Assembly: GCA_031002005.1 (NCBI GenBank)
Contig: CM061920.1
Span: 108,931,447-108,995,446, forward strand
Source of the DNA: Vandiemenella viatica
Lineage: Eukaryota > Arthropoda > Insecta > Orthoptera > Morabidae
Direction: 5' to 3'
DNA: 64,000 bases
Within the stretch, counting starts at the first letter, position 1. Each line of letters starts with the position of its first letter. The notes under the pieces are model-generated. The model ran no database searches, was not told the origin of the DNA, and saw nothing but the letters and a program-made list of their open reading frames with translations. Made by a program: the position numbers and the translations under genes. This document shows, piece by piece, positions 56,002-64,000 of the stretch.

Positions 56002-56192
56002 TTCTTGCTTATTATTATATCACTATAATTAACCAAATTAATATTAATAACAAACACAGAACGCAATTACAACGAATAGCAGACGCCAGACAAGTGATCG
56101 TTTCAACAAATGCAATAGCAATGGCAGCCAGTCACGCGCCGTCCAATGACTACCTGTGCTGACGTCATACGTTATAAGATTTGCTGTCCCTA

Positions 56193-56215
56193 GGCCTTGT
56201 TTTCTCGGTGGTGCC
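56193..56215. repeat. P-like element right terminal inverted repeat
   Basis: Reverse complement of the left end; lies about 190 bp upstream of the THAP exon start. Confidence 0.85.
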
Positions 56216-56773
56216 GGTCTGTTCTGCATTCTGCAAAGTGTAATCTACTAGCAGACTAGCCAACAATGCAACAAATATTTCACTTTTGTCCCGTAAGAAT
56301 CAGATCCTTGATTAACATAAATTAATACCCAATATATGAGGTTATTGTTAAAGATTGGTAATTTTTAAGTAGAATTTGTTTTAATTCAGAATAATACCTT
56401 TACCTAAATATTCAAATTTTGAACTATTTTATTTCCATATTGGCAACTGATGTATACATTCTAGCCAATCAACAGTAAACAAACGGAATATGAATAGTGT
56501 GGATGTGTCAATCAGGTGAAGATGTTTTGGCTGATAAATCGTGTCATGTAATGTGGTTACATTTCTTATTTCGTCTACTTGGTTACAATTCTTCGTAATT
56601 TTCCTTATGAGCTAATGTTAAATACTGTCGCGGAACAAATTCAGCGTGCGGCTCCTAACATAACCTAAGCTGTCAAAAACTTATGACCAGGGAACAGTAA
56701 TCATAAATAGTGGTTTTCGGACGTGACTCTTATATCAGAATAGAATCAAATTACTGGGTTTAAAATTTTCACA
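56216..56773 (+). promoter_or_regulatory. Probable promoter and 5' UTR region of the SLC38A10-like gene
   Basis: This is the 558 bp between the P-like element and the start codon. A CCAAT-type 'ctagccaatcaacag' lies at about 56461. No TATA box is obvious in a good position. Assigning promoter function rests only on position upstream of the first coding exon. A non-coding first exon further away cannot be excluded. Confidence 0.4.
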
Positions 56774-56860
56774 ATGTCTTCCAATATGGGAGTTACTATG
56801 ACACTTGCGAATAGTATAATTGGTGTCAGTGTTTTAGCCATGCCGTTTTGTTTCAAACAG
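56774..56860 (+). CDS. SLC38A10: SLC38A10-like transporter, first coding exon
   Basis: SLC38A10 is a multi-pass neutral amino-acid transporter of the AAAP family. The ATG at 56774 starts MSSNMGVTMTLANSIIGVSV followed by LAMPFCFKQ; 'N-S-I-I-G-V-S-V-L-x-M-P-F-C-F-K-Q' is the signature first transmembrane segment of this subfamily, with the unwound G-V-S-V region that binds substrate. The exon ends at the donor CAG|GTGATC in phase 0. I chose this ATG because it gives the short N-terminus usual for the family. Only exons 1-3 are recognised here; the rest of the gene, including the long C-terminal tail, is not seen. Confidence 0.88.
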
Positions 56861-56955
56861 GTGATCACAGCTTTTATGATTTCTGAATAACATCTTAAAA
56901 TATATATTCTTAAAGCATTATATAATTTTACTGTTTACTTTTGTTCCTGTTTCAG

Positions 56956-57073
56956 TGTGGAATAATACTGTCTATCGTGATGCTAATGTTAAGTAGCTTG
57001 CTTTCTCGTTTTGCTTGTTACTTTCTGCTTAAAGCTGCTATAATGGCACGAAGGAGAAATTTCGAATTCCTCG
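56956..57073 (+). CDS. SLC38A10: SLC38A10-like transporter, exon 2
   Basis: Follows a 95-bp intron ending in 'cctgtttcag'. It reads CGIILSIVMLMLSSLLSRFA, CYFLLKAAIMARRRNFEFL and one base of the next codon, then the donor G|GTAAGA. This covers transmembrane segment 2 and the positively charged loop A-R-R-R-N. The family equivalent is C-G-I-x-L...L-x-K-x-A...R-R, in the same exon order. No stops. Confidence 0.88.
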
Positions 57074-57224
57074 GTAAGATCTTGTTTTATGTAAGTTCCT
57101 ATAACTTTGTAGTGGGAAAAACATTTAAAATTGAAGAATATTAATAATGAAGGGAGAGAAAAATCATAAGTATTCTTAATCATGTACTCCTCTGCTGAAA
57201 GGTACATATATATCAAAATAATAC

Positions 57225-57303
57225 CTAAAGGCGGTAATTTTACTGGTAGAACTATGTATAACAGGCTTTCTGATGCGAACATGTACAGCATTTTTTATTG
57301 TAT
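57225..57303 (+). pseudogene. Decayed partial duplicate of exon 3 in intron 2
   Basis: Intronic sequence 'ggctttctgatgcgaacatg' and 'agcattttttattgt' matches exon 3 ('ggctttctgatgggaacatg', 'agcattttttgttgt') over about 75 bp with roughly one difference in five or six bases. The translation VELCITGFLMRTCTAFFIV parallels AELCIIGFLMGTCIAFFVV. A one-base insertion upstream and the lack of a convincing acceptor argue against a used exon. Confidence 0.8.
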
Positions 57304-57365
57304 ATATTGAAGTAAATAAGGTAGCTGATGTATAAATTTTACGTACTGTAATTGTTATTTTTCAG

Positions 57366-57539
57366 CATTTCATGCATTCGGACCTACAGGAAAGTTCCTG
57401 GCAGAATTATGCATTATAGGCTTTCTGATGGGAACATGTATAGCATTTTTTGTTGTGGTTGGTGATTTGGGTCCAGAAATATTAGCGAAGATGGTAGGAT
57501 ATGAAGATGTGTCAACCCTGCGTCCAAGTGTACTTATCT
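57366..57539 (+). CDS. SLC38A10: SLC38A10-like transporter, exon 3
   Basis: The acceptor 'atttttcag' precedes CA, which completes an Ala codon. The exon reads FHAFGPTGKFLAELCIIGFL, MGTCIAFFVVVGDLGPEILA and KMVGYEDVSTLRPSVLI, then the donor T|GTAAGT in phase 1. 'F-H-A-x-G...G-K...G-T-C-I-A-F-x-V-V-x-G-D-L-G' is strongly conserved in SLC38A10 and covers transmembrane segment 3. The frame is intact through all three exons, so the gene looks functional here. Confidence 0.9.
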
Positions 57540-57591
57540 GTAAGTAGTTATATTATTTTTTTTAGAATAAAGTAAAAAAATAATCAGTTTC
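57540..57591 (+). other. Start of SLC38A10 intron 3
   Basis: Intronic; nothing apart from the donor site GTAAGT. Confidence 0.6.
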
Positions 57592-57962
57592 ATTCTAGAT
57601 GGGGATACTGCTACAATCTGTTATGGCCTAGCGACATATTTTCAAGCAGTAATTCAAATTGTATTACAGCATTATTTTCAAGCAGAAATTAGGTTGTAAT
57701 ACAGCCTGGACAGGTATGAAACCATCAAATGTACTACGGATAGTATTTCTAGTAGTATCTTGCGTTTTGACCACGCCAATTCTGGTCAAACACAAGACAC
57801 TGTTATTTTCCGTAGAACATTTAAAGGTTTCATACCAGTCCAGGCTGTATTAGAACCTAATTTCTGCTTGAAAATAATGGTCCAGGCTGTATCACAATAG
57901 AATTACTGCTTGAAATATGTCGCGAAGCGGTAAGAGGTTGAAGCTGTATCCCCATCTAGAAT
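57592..57962. mobile_element. 371-bp palindromic MITE in SLC38A10 intron
   Basis: The ends 'attctagatggggatac' (57592) and 'gtatccccatctagaat' (to 57962) are exact inverted repeats. Similarity continues inward for about 130 bp per arm ('cagtaattc', 'aagcagaaattaggtt', 'acagcctggac', 'ggtatgaaacc'). Each arm is itself made of subrepeats of about 42 bp with a 'tttcaagcag' box. The centre carries a small hairpin (tgaccacgcc...ggtca). No ORF of transposase type. Confidence 0.85.
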
Positions 57963-58559
57963 TAAACCAAATAATCAACAGGAAGAAAGATGGAATTGAC
58001 CTCACTGAGTACAGCTTCATTATAATTTGGTCATTTAACAAGCTTTATCAGTACTGCTTTTTCCAACAAAAACATTGGTAATATTGAGCTTATACCACCA
58101 GTAGGTAAAGTTAATACTGCAGATACAAAATTTGGCAATTTGTTACATTTAAAGGTACCACTAACATTGCTGTATTATTTCTCTGTGGTAATTATTGTCC
58201 AAGGAATATTTTTTTTTGGGGGGGGGGGGGAGATTACAGCAGATTCTGTGAGGTATTGGTGTCATAATACTGCAGTAGTTGAATGCAAGACTTCATTAGA
58301 AATACTTTCTGAATTAGTTTTAACAGTGTCATGCTGGTCCAAAGTGTATTACAACCTAGTTACTGCTTGAAAACAGTGGTCCAGGGTGTATTATCTCCGC
58401 TTGAAAATAAAAATGTCTTGTTATTGACTACCACAGTATTATGATGTAATTAGTCAGTGTGGATGAATATTGTTGTAGCAGAATTGCAATCTCTGTAGCT
58501 TTTTTTGGGGCATTGTTTTAGATCTAGATAACGAGACCGCTTCAGTTCTGAGGTTAGGA
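57963..58559. other. Intron sequence with a stray MITE-subrepeat pair
   Basis: At 58330-58410 two more copies of the MITE's roughly 42-bp subrepeat appear ('ggtccaaagtgtattacaac' ... 'actgcttgaaaacagtggtc'), in the orientation of the right arm. A G11 run lies at 58219-58229. No gene is seen. Confidence 0.5.
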
Positions 58560-59660
58560 AACCTGCTGAAACAAGTTCTGGGAGAGGCAGGGAGGATTTT
58601 AAGAAGAATGGATCTCATTTCTGGGCAGGTTTGCAGAAAATCATAACCTTGCCAGAGGATTCTGTTAGTGGAACCTCGGCGTACTCCTACTACACAAACC
58701 TAGTCTTTCTTGCCCCAACAGTCAGCCCCAATGCTCTTTCCCATGCAATAGACCCCACTGCAAGATGCGTAACATACACCATCACACTTCCACTTTCACC
58801 AACCCTGTCTCTGGAGAAAGCTTTCCGATCATAGGACAAGCCACCTGCGAAACCTCCCATGTGATTTACCAGTTAACATGCAACCACAGCATGGCTTCAT
58901 ATAAAGGATTGCCTTCAAATCCACTTTCCGTAAGAATAAATGGCCCCTACAGACAGCATTCACACGGAACCCAAAGCACCCAGTAGCTGCTCATACCATT
59001 ACCCATGACTCGGATAATTACAACTCTTGTTTCATGGTCCGTGCTATCAGTCCTCTCTAATAGCAGCAGCTCCTGTGACTAGGTAAGTGGGAACTTGTCT
59101 ACTAGTACAAGGCACAAGGCAACCACCTGGTCTCAACTTAAGATAATACCCCGTCATTATTATTATTATTTTTACTTATGTTTAATTATTTTTATTCTCT
59201 CATTGCCTCCATCCCCACTATCTAAATTGAACTACCACTAATCTAAGGTGATTTTTAACTTCATAGAGTCTTTGGTTTAATTTTTATTTTTCTTATTTAT
59301 ATTTAGGTTTTATTATATTATTTTGCTCTTCCCACCCACCACTGATCAGTTTTGATATTTACCTATGCTTGCGTATTAGCTCTGTATCACTGCTCCTCTA
59401 CCATTTTGAATTCACCCCATCATTTTCCTGGTCAACAATCCATCTGTGAGGCAGTCTCCCACAACACCCTAATGTTCTTCTGCTGATAAAGGGCTAGACC
59501 CGAAAATTACTATTTCATATGTGTTTTTGTCTTTTCTGTGTTGTCACACCCTGGAGCCATCATCTAAAGAGGTAAGTGGTGGCTCATTTCCCTCTCCTAG
59601 TTTGTAATTCCTATTATGTATATATTCCAGATTTTTTATTTTATTTTTCTGGAACCCGGT
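58560..59660 (+). mobile_element. Penelope-like element, 3' part with GIY-YIG endonuclease remnant
   Basis: The plus strand near 58740-58960 reads CKMRNIHHHTSTFTNPVSGE, TCETSHVIYQLTCNHSMASY, KGLPSNPLSVRINGPYRQHS and then PVAAHTITHDSDNYNS with a frame change. Penelope endonucleases have C-x-x-C...C-x-S-x-N-V-x-Y-x-I-x-C-x-x-C...Y-V-G-x-T...L-x-x-R-x-N-x-H...P-V-A-x-H, and the order here is the same although the zinc-binding and Y-V-G residues are eroded. The 3' region 'tgataaagggctagacccga' and 'gtgtttttgtcttttctgtg' also resembles Penelope-type 3' ends. RT is missing; the copy is dead. Confidence 0.7.
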
Positions 59661-60504
59661 AACAGATATTACTGCATTTTGTGTCTGTAGTATCATTCAC
59701 ATGCATATGATTCGCTTAGGTCTTCAATTTTCTGGTAAACTCTAGATTGCGATACCGCTACAACCACTTACCGTCTCACCGACTAAAGCGTTGTAAACAC
59801 ATATATCACCCGGTACATATGCTGTCATTGTGTTACTGTCTGTGACGTGTTCAGTCTCTGCAAAGCAACAAATTTCACTTACAGGACTGCATGGAAAACA
59901 GGTGTTTTCGGGTGGGGAGAAATTAAATATTCAAGTTTTGTTAACTAAAAATCTTATTGACTGTATGAAGCTAAATACTAATCAGAAATTTCAGTTGCAG
60001 TTTTCAAAATGTTCCATATGCTATCGGTATCTAGAATATAGTCCATCCGCGTAATTATATATTGCAATACCTTATGTCATTATGAATTTCAAAATTTAAT
60101 AATAAATTTTAAATTAATTAACCTACACATTACGTATGACGATAACTTCTGGTTTCTCTATAGAATGAATATCAATTTTCAGCGTTCTTGGTAATATTTT
60201 CTAGAATTAAACCCATCCGCATAATTGAATATTGCGATATTCAAATTGCAATATTTTCCAACAACAGCATTGCTGGGAATATGATAATCATCTATTTTCA
60301 GAAATTAACTATCGTTTCTAGTTAGTCAACAGATGTTTCAATACTCTAAATGACTCGAGTTGCAAAGTGAACAGGAAATTCTCAAAATGGTGGGCAAAGA
60401 TTTCTTTCATTCATAGTAGGCTCATCGATTTAAGTAAATCATCGAGAGAAATGCTGCTACATCAAAATGTAGTGACATCATACTACACTCTCCATCTGGA
60501 AGTG
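59661..60504. other. No recognised gene; small diverged direct repeat
   Basis: Two segments, about 60030-60075 and 60200-60245, share a 'tctagaat...ccatccgc.taatt..atattgc' pattern. Otherwise nothing is identified. Confidence 0.4.
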
Positions 60505-60715
60505 ATCAAATCATGAGGCAATTGCCCCAGGCAGCTACTTCAGGTGGTTGACAAATTTATTTCACGGCGATTTTGTTTTTTTAGCTCCACTACTGCTTTC
60601 TGCAGCAACAATCATTGTGGTGACAACAACAGTGGGGCTGGCATAATAATGTTCAAAGGGACAGCGATCTCACAATTTTTGCCCCTGCTCCGAAAATTCC
60701 TAGACCCGCCACTAA
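60505..60715. mobile_element. Family D hAT-type non-autonomous element
   Basis: It contains 'ggcaattgccccaggcagct', 'tttcacggcgattttgtttt', 'gatctcacaatttttgcccc' and 'ctagacccgccacta' in the same order as the copies at 9.9 and 13.8 kb. The ends are probably truncated and no target duplication was found. No coding capacity. Confidence 0.55.
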
Positions 60716-60819
60716 TCGGCATCAATAGTGACCTCGATCCTTATACATTGTGAAGATGTGGCTGAATTCTCACAATCTGTTGATTTGGAACAGTGTGTCA
60801 TTAGATCGCTTAATTTTTA

Positions 60820-61010
60820 GGTAAGACGGTCGGGGATCAGATTAAGTTAACAAGAGAAATGATGAATAATTTACCAAAAATGTTGAAAGAATTTAAAGTT
60901 AAAATTTGTAGAGGTCAAATTTAGGTGGGTGCAGGAAAGGGGGAAGATGGGTGTGTAGGAAAATTGCCACTGGAGGGTGTGCTCCATTGCAATTTTAATT
61001 AAATTAAATC
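60820..61010 (+). mobile_element. LINE C 3' scrap
   Basis: A 190-bp copy of the last codons (a V-R-x-x-D-Q-x-K-L-T-R-E-M-M-N-N-L-like reading) and 3' UTR of LINE C, with 'agggtgtgctccattgcaat' and the 'ttttaattaaattaaat' tail. It lacks the 68-bp insertion seen at 18022, which shows the ancestral UTR. Confidence 0.75.
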
Positions 61011-61027
61011 CTGTTGACGGTATAGTA

Positions 61028-61105
61028 GCTGATGCAAATTTCTTCCAGCACTGGGACTTGAACCGGCAGGTCAAGCATCAAGAGCAGGTACTATGTTTCA
61101 GCAGT
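61028..61105 (-). repeat. Weak tRNA-like block
   Basis: A good B-box (GGTTCAAGTCC, minus strand, at about 61060) stands without a convincing A-box at the expected distance. At most a tRNA or SINE relic. Confidence 0.3.
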
Positions 61106-62635
61106 CATGCTCTTGTATGTTGACTAGAGTATTCAAAATATTATCACTGTGTTTGAAATTTAAATTACGATCTGAAGAATATTTCTTGTGGGTACTTGCA
61201 TTTATTTTGTGAAATGGAGATGTGATGGCATATTCATAAAGGTTACTTTTCTGTGAATTATTGTTTACTGTTTAGTTTCCAATAAATGTATATAAGGCCT
61301 CATATTTTCTTTAAACTATGACAATTTAAAACCCATACATTTAGAATGCATCAGTCCTGATTTGTTTGTTCTCTTACTGTCTGTTATAAGTTGTTTCATT
61401 ATGTTTAGTTAATTCCACCCTTGTAGGAGAGTCTCATACATGTAACTATATCAGTATTTACTTTAAAAAAGTTATCAACTTTATCCAGCTGATCTCTCAC
61501 CTAGAAATAAAGACTTAACTTGATTATCTGTTTACTGTAATTTACACCAAAAATATAGGCATATATGTATATATATAAAATCCTTGATGTAAAATCCTTG
61601 ATGCCCACTACAGATATTTTATCTAGTTTTTGATGCATGAATTATACAAATACGAACTCTATAGTAACCGTGCATTTTATCAAAATGTAGCTAACAGATA
61701 TACAACATAACTAGTTAATCAAAATGGCTGCATTTGAAATAATAGTGTTGTATTATTGCCTTCAAAGAACACTGTGCTGCCATTAATAATGGACCAAGAA
61801 ACATAGCTGCAAGACAACATAAATTCAAACAAAGATAAAACAGGACCATTATAGTTGAGCCAACTGTCTTTCTAGGATCCTAAACCTTACTTTCCTAAGT
61901 TCACAAAACTAATTAATTCTCTTCTGCAACTTTCAAGTCCTTATGTTGAAACAGCTTCAGCACTACAGGAAGCTGTGATTAACATCTGAGCCAACATTTT
62001 GTATGAGGCAAAGGCACCAGTGTGTGTACATCCTTACTTCGTGATGAAATAAAACAATGGATTTCACCAAACATATTTTATTGAGGGTTTAAGCTCTAAA
62101 AGAAGTAGAAATCAGTGTTACAGTTATAAATTAAGCTCATTGGGGACCAAAGCAAGTGTTTTCATTATAAATATATATGATGAAAAAAAGGATATGTAGA
62201 TTGCACTTAGTAAGTAATACTTGGTTACGTCTCTCGAGTGGGTTTATGAAATATGTAATGATCAGAGATATTGGTGATTATAGCAGTATCCAACTACCTG
62301 AGTCTCTTTTATACGTAGTCTCTGAAACTTGTAGGTACTCGATTCTTTGCTGCCATGGCATTTTGACAAAGAAGGATTTCTGTGATGTACTAACCACCTA
62401 CACTGGTTCTGCTCAAGTCTAAGGTCACCATTCATTCTTCATTGCCCTTGTAAACACTTGTTCTTCACCAAACTATTTTTGAAACATACCTATCAAGAAC
62501 ATTTTTACCTACTTAGTGTTTTCCAGTGACTTCCAAGCAACTTCCTTTATCATATCAGTTAATGGATACTTGACAATTTTCACAGTAAAATTTAACTGTT
62601 TACCTTTGCACCTCTCTAACTCCCATTTTTCCCAT
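61106..62635. other. No recognised feature
   Basis: About 1.5 kb of AT-rich sequence, presumably intron or intergenic. No ORF, repeat border or RNA gene can be supported. Confidence 0.4.
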
Positions 62636-62720
62636 CTATAAAGTGAGTTGCATACTATTCCACCACTCAAGAAAGGGTCTGACCATGAAACACCTCCAAT
62701 TCCTTAGCACATTTCTTCAC
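62636..62720 (-). mobile_element. LINE C scrap
   Basis: The minus strand gives a decayed reading LLERAVKKCAKELEVFHGQT followed by VVEYATHF. It is alignable with the 'R-G-x-T-R-E-V-K-E-L-G' and 'V-R-P-L-L-E-Y' start of the LINE C C-terminal region at 17.5 kb. Confidence 0.4.
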
Positions 62721-63499
62721 TGCCCTTTCTAATAGACATTTTTCTGATCACCTCTGTAACAGGAGTGAAAGAGAGCACTGCATCTGCATGTCAGAGCTTC
62801 CAAATGATCTTGTACATCTGCTTCTACCTCCACATGCTTTAAAGTGGAGGTTTTTTTTTTTTTTTTTTACATATTTATATTTGGTGTTCTGTGTGTACGT
62901 GTATTTCCGTGTTTCGATGCTGCAGCAATTTTCAAGTATCTGCTTTGTAGTACCTTTGTTTCCTGAGATATATATATTAATTTTCTCTTTACAAACAATT
63001 CAGCCTGTCCCCCCCCTCCCCCCCACCTTTGTGTTCATGCAATTATAGTAACAAATAATTGCATTGTGTTATTAGCTAAGTGACATATTGCAAGTTTGTA
63101 CTTGCATGTAATATAATAGCAGTGGAAAGGTAGATGGTGGATGTAGTGATGTGTTATGGTGTGATCATGTGCTTGTTACTATAATTAGTTGAGCTGCAAC
63201 ATACACAAAATTCATGTGATAAAGATTATTTTGTTGGTGCATGTGTAAATAGATATCCAATTTAATTCTCTTGTAAAATAATCATGCATGTGTATGTCAT
63301 TGAAAGATTAGGTTAAAACAATCTGGCAATATTTTCTGGAAACAGACAATGCTTACACAAAATGTAGAATTTATGATAAATATTTGTTGATTTCTAAGTT
63401 TTTTAATAAGGTATTAAATCATAACTAATTATAAATATTGTTTTTCTGCCTTTGCTTCCACTAAACTTCCACTTCTGCTGAGGTCAAGCACAGAACATC
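62721..63499. other. No recognised gene; T- and C-homopolymers
   Basis: A T18 run at 62851-62868 and a CCCCCCCTCCCCCCC stretch near 63009. No gene is supported. Confidence 0.45.
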
Positions 63500-64000
63500 T
63501 ACACCTTCAAAGATGATTTCTATTACAATCCCATTCCACAGTGCATCCTGCCTGTCTATGAAATGATATGCCAAGATATTTGCAACATTTAAGGTTTCAT
63601 CCTTGATATAATCATAAAAACCTTATCTGGATACCTAATAACCTGACTCAATTTGTCATTAATCTCCATTCCATGTCTACCTAACCAATTAATTATCCTG
63701 CCCAGATCCTTGTATAAATATTTGCAGTTCTCTCATTTCAATCCTATTACACAATGTCATATGTGATCTACTTTATTTCTGACCATAAACATATAACAGA
63801 TATACTATACTACCGTTGTCACTATTTTTCTTACTTCCATCTTCCCTGATACTCATTTCCCATCCTCATGATGCTCCCCAATGTTTGTAACTTTATTTAC
63901 CACCAGTTAATGGATTACTTTGCCTAATTCCTTTAAGAAAACCATTGATACACTATCATCTTGGCCCAATTTGGATAGCAAATACAGAAGTTGAAGACAG
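63500..64000 (-). mobile_element. LINE C reverse-transcriptase fragment running off the window
   Basis: The forward strand shows the LINE C complement signature: 'catgtctacctaaccaatta' (D-L-D-R-x-x-N-W-L-V-R-H region), 'cctgcccagatccttg', 'caatcctattacacaatgtc' (motif C side) and 'ccaccagttaatggattact' (after K-A-F-D). The order equals that at 30.84-31.5 kb. It continues beyond the right edge. Confidence 0.6.

Larger units (their letters stand above)
50390..56215 (-). mobile_element. P-element/THAP9-like DNA transposon (5.8 kb with nested LINEs)
   Basis: A 23-bp perfect terminal inverted repeat (GGCACCACCGAGAAAACAAG, then GCC) lies at 50390-50412 and, in reverse complement, at 56193-56215. 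Inside each end is a second, imperfect inverted repeat starting with TGACGTCA (50428 and 56160-56167) and continuing into a TAGTCAT block. That echoes the subterminal inverted repeats of Drosophila P. The minus strand encodes a THAP domain and a P-type transposase. LINE B and LINE A copy 3 fragments occupy 50695-53775. Similarity beyond the 23 bp continues weakly outward, so the true end may lie a few bases further out. Confidence 0.85.

Noticed and set aside
56989..57291. 100-codon minus-strand frame over SLC38A10 exon 2 and intron 2
   Set aside because: Antisense to a well-supported exon and to the duplicated exon-3 fragment; no independent evidence.

Overview
The window is eukaryotic nuclear DNA, almost certainly from an arthropod, and most likely an insect with a large, transposon-rich genome. 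This is an inference from three things seen in the sequence: split exons with GT-AG borders, AT-rich intergenic DNA, and a TE mixture typical of insects (CR1/Jockey-group LINEs, mariner, Tigger/pogo, P-like, hAT and Penelope-like elements). There are two runs of exactly 1000 N (10698-11697 and 45308-46307), which look like fixed-size scaffold gaps. No operon, CRISPR array, rRNA gene or intact tRNA gene was seen.

Only two host genes are supported. One internal exon (42340-42521, +) matches NTAN1, the N-terminal asparagine amidohydrolase, but carries a one-base frameshift. Three consecutive exons (56774-56860, 56956-57073, 57366-57539, +) are the start of an SLC38A10-like amino-acid transporter. 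Its second intron holds a decayed partial copy of exon 3, and its third intron holds a palindromic MITE. The rest of that gene lies beyond what I can recognise.

Layout. 0-15 kb: scattered LINE, Tc1-like and hAT-like fragments. 14.8-18.9 kb: two different Tigger-type transposons, the second interrupted by a LINE that itself received a 68-bp insertion. 19.4-21.6 kb: LINE remnants. 21.8-23.7 kb: a diverged satellite of about 147 bp. 23.7-28.5 kb: a foldback element split by a probably full-length CR1/Jockey-group LINE (LINE A: PHD finger, SGNH-esterase-like ORF1, endonuclease, RT). 28.6-36.2 kb: LINE debris plus an LTR retrotransposon gag whose LTR was entered by a mariner. 36.7-40.3 kb: a second LINE A copy. 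40.5 kb: a hAT MITE with 8-bp target duplication. 41.1-42.1 kb: a giant inverted repeat (356-bp arms) with tRNA-like promoter boxes. 42.9-45.0 kb: 190-bp tandem repeats and a duplicated interspersed repeat. 47.2-48.4 kb: a poly-C-rich minisatellite of about 76 bp. 50.4-56.2 kb: a P-element/THAP9-like transposon containing nested LINEs, ending about 560 bp upstream of the SLC38A10 start codon. 58.6-59.7 kb: a Penelope-like element. 60.5-64 kb: further hAT and LINE fragments.

For brevity I name repeat families by letter. LINE A: CR1/Jockey group with a (TAAA)-type tail. LINE B: a relative known only from ORF1 pieces. LINE C: the commonest family, with a (TTTAA)-type tail and a 3' UTR containing a 'GGAGCACA..TGCTCC'-like motif. 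LINE E: ends in a 'TGTAGATGTAGA'-type tail. LINE F: RTE-like endonuclease/RT. Family D: hAT-type non-autonomous elements. Family assignments come from reading translations against remembered conserved motifs; no database search was possible. Every transposon ORF seen is broken by stops or frameshifts, so the window reads as layered TE decay around fragments of two host genes.
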